Positions 7,297 through 11,490 of a stretch of 11,490 nucleotides of DNA are shown here, piece after piece; position 1 is the first letter of the stretch, and the number at the start of each line of letters is the position of its first letter. The notes below the pieces were generated by a model. It made no database searches. It saw nothing but the letters and a program-made list of their open reading frames with translations, and had not been told where the DNA came from. This stretch comes from Paracoccaceae bacterium (GTDB lineage Bacteria; Pseudomonadota; Alphaproteobacteria; Rhodobacterales; Rhodobacteraceae), in NCBI GenBank assembly GCA_007131945.1, contig SLPP01000042.1, positions 1 to 11,490 on the forward strand. The letters run 5' to 3'. The translations under genes were made by a program, and so were the position numbers.

Positions 7297-8166
7297 ATGA
7301 CAGGGACGGGGGCGGGACGCAGCAGGACGGCGAGGCGTGTTCGACGCAACTTGCTGCTGGCATCGGCACTGGTGATGGGGCTCGCGGCTTGCGGCAGCGG
7401 ACCCGGCCCGAATGAGCCGCTCGACGGCTTCTCGGCCGAGGAGATATATCGCCGTGGCGAGTTCTTGTTGGAAACGAGCACCCGGGCCGCGCCCTCCCTG
7501 CGCTATTTCCAGGAGGTCGAGCGGATCTACCCCTTCACCGACTGGGCGCGCCGCGCGATCATAATGCAGGCCTATGCCCAGCATCGGGACCGTAACTACG
7601 AGGAGGCCCGCGCGACGGCGCAGCGCTTCCTTGACCAGTATCCGGGCGATCCCGACGCGGCCTGGGCGGCCTATATCCTCGCGCTGACCTTCTACGACCA
7701 GATCGAGGATGTCGGCCGCGACCAGGGTCTTACTTTCCAGGCGCTCGTCCACCTGCGCCGGGTCATCGAGGAGTACCCGAACACAGAATACGCCCGCTCG
7801 GCGGTTCTGAAGTTCGATCTCGCCTTCGACCACCTTGCGGCCAAGGAAATGGAGATCGGCCGCTACTACCTGCGTCGAGGCAACCATGCAGCCGCGGTCA
7901 ACCGCTTCCGCGTCGTGGTCGAGGATTTCCAGACCACGACCCACACGCCCGAGGCGTTGCACCGGTTGGTCGAATCCTACCTGGCGCTCGGCCTGCGCGA
8001 CGAAGCGCAGACCGCCGCTGCGATCCTCGGACATAATTTCCGCGCCAATCCCTTCTACGAGGACAGCTTCCGTCTGCTGACCCGCACCGGCCTCGCGCCC
8101 GAGGCGCGTGGCGAGGGCTGGCTGCGCCAGATCTATCGCCAGACCATCCGCGGCGAGTGGCTCTGA
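7297..8166 (+). CDS. bamD: Outer membrane protein assembly factor BamD
   Basis: BamD is the essential lipoprotein partner of BamA in the complex that folds beta-barrel proteins into the outer membrane. The 289-residue product starts with basic residues and a hydrophobic stretch ending in the lipobox LAAC. The Cys is residue 32, so signal peptidase II processing is predicted. The mature part is all-helical TPR-like repeats with typical segments: FSAEEIYRRGEFLLE, YFQEVERIYPFTDWARRA, LTFYDQIEDVGRDQ, EYPNTEYARSAVLKFD and IGRYYLRRGNHAAAVNRF. I chose the ATG at 7297 because it gives a normal signal peptide. An open frame back to 7159 would put 46 residues before it and destroy that signal. recN follows after 29 nt and may be co-transcribed. 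Confidence 0.94.
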   Translation: MTGTGAGRSRTARRVRRNLLLASALVMGLAACGSGPGPNEPLDGFSAEEIYRRGEFLLETSTRAAPSLRYFQEVERIYPFTDWARRAIIMQAYAQHRDRNYEEARATAQRFLDQYPGDPDAAWAAYILALTFYDQIEDVGRDQGLTFQALVHLRRVIEEYPNTEYARSAVLKFDLAFDHLAAKEMEIGRYYLRRGNHAAAVNRFRVVVEDFQTTTHTPEALHRLVESYLALGLRDEAQTAAAILGHNFRANPFYEDSFRLLTRTGLAPEARGEGWLRQIYRQTIRGEWL

Positions 8167-8195
8167 CCCCGCCGCCCCGGTAGGGTTAGAGGGCG

Positions 8196-9857
8196 ATGCT
8201 TCGTAACCTCGCGATCCGGGAAATGCTGCTGATCGACCGGCTGGAGCTGGAATTCCAGCCGGGTCTCAACGTACTGACCGGCGAGACGGGCGCGGGGAAG
8301 TCGATCCTGCTCGACGCGCTTGGCTTCGTGCTCGGATGGCGGGGTCGGGCGGAACTCGTCCGCGCCGGCGCTGCGCAAGGCGAGGTCGAGGCGGTTTTCG
8401 AACTGGAGGCCGATCATCCGGGCCGCGCGATTCTTGCCGAGGCGGGACTTGAGGTCGAAGACGAGTTGATCCTGCGGCGCATCAACACGCCTGATGGGCG
8501 CAAGACTGCCTGGATCAACGACCGACGCGTCTCGGGCGAGGTGTTGCGCGCGGTTTCGGAGACGCTTGTCGAGTTGCATGGCCAGCACGATGACCGCGGG
8601 CTGCTGAACCCGCGCGGCCACCGCCAGCTCCTCGATGCCTTCGCTGGCGCCGAACCCGCGCTCGCTCGCAGCCGGGCGGCCTGGCGCGCGCTGCAGGCGG
8701 CGCGGACTGTGCGCGCCGAGGCGAGCGAACGGCTGGCCGTCCTGCGCGCCGAGGAGGATTACCTGCGTCACGCGGTGGCCGAGCTCGACCAGATCGACCC
8801 GAAGCCGGGCGAGGAGGTGGAGCTCGATACCCGCCGCCGCCTGATGCAGGCGGCCGAACGGTTGCGCGGCGATGTCGATCGTGCGCGCGACGCCCTTGGC
8901 GAGGATGGGGCAGAGCGGCTCATGCTTGACGCGATCCGCTGGCTTGAAGGGGTGACCGATGGCGTCGAGGGACGGCTCGACGGCGCGCTCGCGGCGCTTG
9001 GGCGTGCGCTGACCGAGCTGGGTGAGGCGCAGGCCGAGGTCGACTCCTGCCGCGACGCGCTGGACCTTGATCCGCAGACGCTGGAAGCGGTCGAGGAGCG
9101 GCTTTTCGCTCTCCGCGCGCTCGCCCGCAAACACGCGGTCCTGCCGGACGATCTGGGCGCGCATGCCGAGACCTTGCGCGCGCGGCTTGCCGCGCTCGAT
9201 GCCTCGGACAGCGAGTCGGCGGCACTCGCCCGTGCCGAGGCCGAGGCCGAGGCCGCGTGGCGCGCGGCCGCCGAGGCGCTGAGGGCGGATCGTCAGCGCG
9301 CCGCGCGCGCGCTCGACGCGGCGATGGCAGTGGAACTTGCGCCGCTGAAGATGGAGCGCGCGGTTTTCACGACCACCTTGGCCAAGGCCGAACACGGCCC
9401 CGAGGGCTTCGATGCGGTCGTCTTCGAGGTCGCGACGAATCCCGGCGCCCCGGCCGGGCCCCTCAACCGCATCGCCTCGGGCGGCGAGCTTGCGCGATTT
9501 CTTCTCGCGCTGAAGGTCTGTCTGAGCCGAGGCGGCAATACCCGGACGCTGATCTTCGACGAGATCGACCGCGGTGTCGGCGGGGCGACGGCCGATGCCG
9601 TCGGTCGGCGACTACGAGCGCTCGCTACCGGTGGGCAGATCCTCGTCGTTACCCACAGCCCGCAGGTCGCCGCCCGCGGGACGCATCACTGGCGCGTCGA
9701 GAAACAGGTGACAGCGGGAAAGACCTTGAGCCGGGTGACGCCGCTTTCCGCCGAAGCGCGCATCGACGAGATTGCGCGCATGCTCTCGGGTGATACGGTG
9801 ACGGAAGCCGCGCGCGCCGCGGCGCGCGCGCTCATCGCCCCGGAGGCGACGGCCTGA
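8196..9857 (+). CDS. recN: DNA repair protein RecN
   Basis: RecN is an SMC-like ATPase that acts in double-strand break repair, bridging DNA and working with RecA. The 553 residues equal the usual family length. The N-terminal head has Walker A GETGAGKS (29-36). The middle is a helical, Glu/Arg/Ala/Leu-rich coiled-coil region with the GQHD motif near residue 128. The C-terminal head carries the ABC signature ASGGELARF (427-435), Walker B LIFDEIDRGVGG (452-463) and THSPQVAARG with its switch histidine. The ATG at 8196 follows the AGGG-rich sequence 8182-8193. It lies 29 nt after bamD, the usual order in related genomes. I saw no LexA box in the short spacer, so SOS control at this point is not supported. 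The last codons hold a long GC palindrome, described separately. Confidence 0.96.
   Translation: MLRNLAIREMLLIDRLELEFQPGLNVLTGETGAGKSILLDALGFVLGWRGRAELVRAGAAQGEVEAVFELEADHPGRAILAEAGLEVEDELILRRINTPDGRKTAWINDRRVSGEVLRAVSETLVELHGQHDDRGLLNPRGHRQLLDAFAGAEPALARSRAAWRALQAARTVRAEASERLAVLRAEEDYLRHAVAELDQIDPKPGEEVELDTRRRLMQAAERLRGDVDRARDALGEDGAERLMLDAIRWLEGVTDGVEGRLDGALAALGRALTELGEAQAEVDSCRDALDLDPQTLEAVEERLFALRALARKHAVLPDDLGAHAETLRARLAALDASDSESAALARAEAEAEAAWRAAAEALRADRQRAARALDAAMAVELAPLKMERAVFTTTLAKAEHGPEGFDAVVFEVATNPGAPAGPLNRIASGGELARFLLALKVCLSRGGNTRTLIFDEIDRGVGGATADAVGRRLRALATGGQILVVTHSPQVAARGTHHWRVEKQVTAGKTLSRVTPLSAEARIDEIARMLSGDTVTEAARAAARALIAPEATA
9809..9830. repeat. 22-bp perfect GC palindrome at the end of recN
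   Basis: Positions 9809-9830 form a perfect palindrome made only of G and C, centred on CCGCGG at 9817-9822. It is largely alternating CG and lies within recN codons for an Ala/Arg run near the C-terminus. Its 12-bp core GCGCCGCGGCGC recurs at 9965-9976 and 10336-10347. It may reflect Ala/Arg codon choice in a GC-rich gene rather than a selected element. Confidence 0.6.
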
Positions 9858-9873
9858 GACGAAGGAGGAACGA

Positions 9874-10245
9874 ATGCGGCGCTTGTTCACCATGGGAACG
9901 CTGGCCGGCGCGCTGGTTCTGGCCGGCTGTGGCGACATACCGGACTTTCGCTTCGCACAGCCGCGCGCCGCGGCGCCCGTGCAGACCGCCCCCGCCCCTG
10001 CGGCACCGCTCAGCGATATCGGCATCCGGCGCTCGGCCGGCGCCGCCGAGGCGGCCTGCGTGGCGCAGGGCGAAACGCAGGGAATGAACGTGCAGTCGGT
10101 GGTTGGTACGCGCGAGGTCACCGACGGCGAGGGCCGGCCCATTGCCCGCGACGTGATGCTGCGCGTTGCGCGCGGCCAGCAGGTCTTCGACGTGCGCTGC
10201 CGCTACGACCATGCGAGCGCCGAGGCGCGGATCATGACGCTCTGA
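9874..10245 (+). CDS. Small predicted lipoprotein of unknown function
   Basis: I do not recognise this 123-residue protein. It has a clear lipoprotein signal: MRRLF, a hydrophobic stretch, and the lipobox VLAGC with Cys19, followed by GD. An Asp at +2 is a retention signal in enterobacteria but is not reliable here. A Pro/Ala-rich tether (about 30-47) leads to a small domain (about 50-123) with two cysteines, Cys62 and Cys109, that could form a disulfide. The domain holds short beta-like segments (MNVQSVVGTREV, DVMLRVARGQQVFDVRC). The ATG at 9874 has an excellent Shine-Dalgarno AGGAGG (9863-9868) and follows the recN stop by 16 nt, so it may be the last gene of the bamD-recN unit. It converges on the ubiH-like gene 22 nt away. 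An envelope role is inferred from the signal only. Confidence 0.8.
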   Translation: MRRLFTMGTLAGALVLAGCGDIPDFRFAQPRAAAPVQTAPAPAAPLSDIGIRRSAGAAEAACVAQGETQGMNVQSVVGTREVTDGEGRPIARDVMLRVARGQQVFDVRCRYDHASAEARIMTL

Positions 10246-10267
10246 CCGGCGAGGAGCACGCGGCGGT

Positions 10268-11458
10268 TCAGCGCATTCCCATGCCCAGTTGCATGAGCCC
10301 GCGGCGCACCGGCGCCACGCCATAGAGCAGACCCAGCGCCGCGGCGCGCGCGTCGCGCAAGGGCTGTGCGCCGATCATCGAGGCGCGGTTGAGCAGGTCG
10401 ACACCGGCGATCCGCAACTGCACCTCTAGCCAGCGCCGTCGGTGATAGGCGTCGAGCATCGCGGCGCTGCCGAGGGTTTCCGGACCGGCCAGATCCAGAA
10501 GCACGCGCAAATCGGCAAGGCTCATGTTCAGCCCCTGTGCCCCGATTGGCGGCACGACATGCGCTGCCTCGGCGATCAATGCCGTGCGCTCGCCGGCAAA
10601 ACGCTCGGCGATCTGGCTGATGATCGGCCAGACTGTCAGCTGCGAGGCCAGCGTCAGAGGACCGAGGATGCTGCATGACCGCGCGGTCATCTCGGCCTCG
10701 AAATCGCTCACCGGCAGGGCGCGCAGACGGGCAATCTCGGCCCCAGCCTCCATCCACACCACAGCCGAGGCGTTGCGCCCGTCGCGGTCGGGCAAGGGCA
10801 CCAGCGTGAACGGCCCGCCCGAGCGGTGAATCTCGGTCGAGACCATGTGATGTGGCTCGGGGTGGGTGATGGTGAAGGCGAGCGCCTTCTGTCCGTAGCG
10901 CGTGGTCGAGACGCCAATCCCCAGGGCCTGCCGCATCGGCGAGTCGCGCCCGTCCGCGGCGACAAGCAGCCGTGCCGAGACGCGCGTGCCATCGGTCAGC
11001 GTCACCAACGCCTCGCTCTCGCGGGTGAAAAGACGGGCGGTGCCGATGCCGGGCCGGAAATCGACCTGCGGCAACTGATCCACATGGGCGAGGAATTCAC
11101 GCCGGAGCAGCCAGTTGGGCAGGTTCCAGCCGAAGGGTTGGTCCGAGATGTCCGCGGCGTCGAAATCATGCACGCGACGCGCGATCGGGACGTCGCCCCC
11201 CGCATCGATTATGCGCATGACCTGAAGCGGCATTGCGTGCGGCGCCAGTCGGTCCCAGAGCCCGGCGACCTGCAGCAGCGTGACCGATGGTTGCAGAAAG
11301 GCCGTCGTGCGCATGTCGGCCTGCGGCGCCTCCTGCGCGGTCACAGGCGCGACCGGATCGACGCAGATTACGCGATACCCCTCGGTGCCGAAGGCCGCGG
11401 CGGCCGCCAGCCCGGCGATTCCGCCGCCCGATATCAGGATGTCCACGGACTCTCGCAT
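10268..11458 (-). CDS. FAD-dependent ubiquinone biosynthesis hydroxylase, UbiH/UbiF/COQ6 family
   Basis: The 396-residue protein belongs to the class A flavin monooxygenases that hydroxylate the ring of ubiquinone precursors with NAD(P)H and O2, usually at the membrane. It shows the N-terminal dinucleotide motif GGGIAGL (11-17), the DG motif AADGRDSP (167-174), and the family block AEAAHVVPPIGAQGLN (296-311), in which PPIGAQGLN is diagnostic. In that block Glu297 stands where many relatives have the Asp of GDAAH. The ATG at 11458 has CGGAGGG (complement of 11464-11470) 5 nt upstream. The GTG at 11476 is an alternative, but it would lie at or before the transcription start expected from the -10 box. 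Which ring position it hydroxylates (UbiH, UbiF, UbiI or UbiL-like) cannot be told from sequence alone. It is convergent with the lipoprotein gene. Confidence 0.9.
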   Translation of the reverse strand: MRESVDILISGGGIAGLAAAAAFGTEGYRVICVDPVAPVTAQEAPQADMRTTAFLQPSVTLLQVAGLWDRLAPHAMPLQVMRIIDAGGDVPIARRVHDFDAADISDQPFGWNLPNWLLRREFLAHVDQLPQVDFRPGIGTARLFTRESEALVTLTDGTRVSARLLVAADGRDSPMRQALGIGVSTTRYGQKALAFTITHPEPHHMVSTEIHRSGGPFTLVPLPDRDGRNASAVVWMEAGAEIARLRALPVSDFEAEMTARSCSILGPLTLASQLTVWPIISQIAERFAGERTALIAEAAHVVPPIGAQGLNMSLADLRVLLDLAGPETLGSAAMLDAYHRRRWLEVQLRIAGVDLLNRASMIGAQPLRDARAAALGLLYGVAPVRRGLMQLGMGMR

Positions 11459-11463
11459 GCCGA

Positions 11464-11485
11464 CCCTCCGTCCCACGCCATTATA
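11464..11485 (-). promoter_or_regulatory. -10 box and ribosome binding site of the ubiH-like gene
   Basis: On the minus strand, TATAAT (complement of 11480-11485) is a perfect -10 hexamer. It lies upstream of the purine-rich ribosome binding site GGAGGG (complement of 11464-11469). Transcription would start near 11473, giving a leader of about 15 nt. The -35 element would lie outside the window. The short leader supports the ATG at 11458 as start. Confidence 0.5.
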
Positions 11486-11490
11486 GGCCG

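Noticed and set aside
11459..11476. GTG start of the ubiH-like gene at 11476
   Set aside because: It would lie at or upstream of the transcription start implied by the TATAAT box, and ATG 11458 has the ribosome binding site.
1..11490. Mobile elements, CRISPR arrays, tRNA or rRNA genes, attachment sites, defence genes
   Set aside because: None was seen. There is no transposase or integrase, no regular direct repeats and no tRNA-like fold. The window is continuous housekeeping genes, with 241 nt as the longest spacer.

Overview
The window carries the distal end of a division and cell wall (dcw) cluster and its usual downstream neighbours in an alphaproteobacterium. It is most likely a Rhodobacterales/Rhodobacteraceae member. 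I base that on the high GC content, the gene order murB-ddl-ftsQ-ftsA-ftsZ-lpxC-bamD-recN, the FtsZ C-terminal peptide ending [10 protein letters not shown] after a long linker, and the style of the FtsQ, BamD and UbiH-family proteins. I could run no database search, so the family-level placement is inference.

Layout: positions 2-448 hold the C-terminal part of murB, whose 5' end lies outside the window. A hairpin-rich stretch of about 100 nt spans the murB stop and the murB-ddl gap. ddl (537-1460), ftsQ (1448-2698) and ftsA (2695-4029) follow with overlapping ends, so they are probably translationally coupled. A 241-nt spacer then precedes ftsZ (4271-5980). It contains a candidate promoter and an 11-bp stem-loop in the probable leader. 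A strong intrinsic terminator (6011-6040) closes the division block.

After the terminator, lpxC (6208-7152), bamD (7297-8166) and recN (8196-9857) lie on the same strand. lpxC and bamD each have upstream spacers with plausible promoters. A small lipoprotein gene of unknown function (9874-10245) follows recN with a strong ribosome binding site. A UbiH/COQ6-type flavin hydroxylase gene (10268-11458) is on the opposite strand and converges on the lipoprotein gene. Its TATAAT -10 box lies at the right edge of the window.

Functionally, MurB and Ddl make peptidoglycan precursors. FtsQ, FtsA and FtsZ form the cytokinetic ring and its membrane link. LpxC commits carbon to lipid A, and BamD inserts outer-membrane proteins. 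The left 8.2 kb is therefore an envelope-growth and division module. RecN (DNA repair) and the ubiquinone hydroxylase are housekeeping neighbours.

This is core chromosome. I found no mobile element, CRISPR array, RNA gene or defence system, and no clear undescribed system. The points most worth a second look are the ftsZ leader stem-loop, the run of hairpins between murB and ddl, the long disordered N-terminal tail of FtsQ, the islands inside the FtsZ linker, and the uncharacterised lipoprotein.
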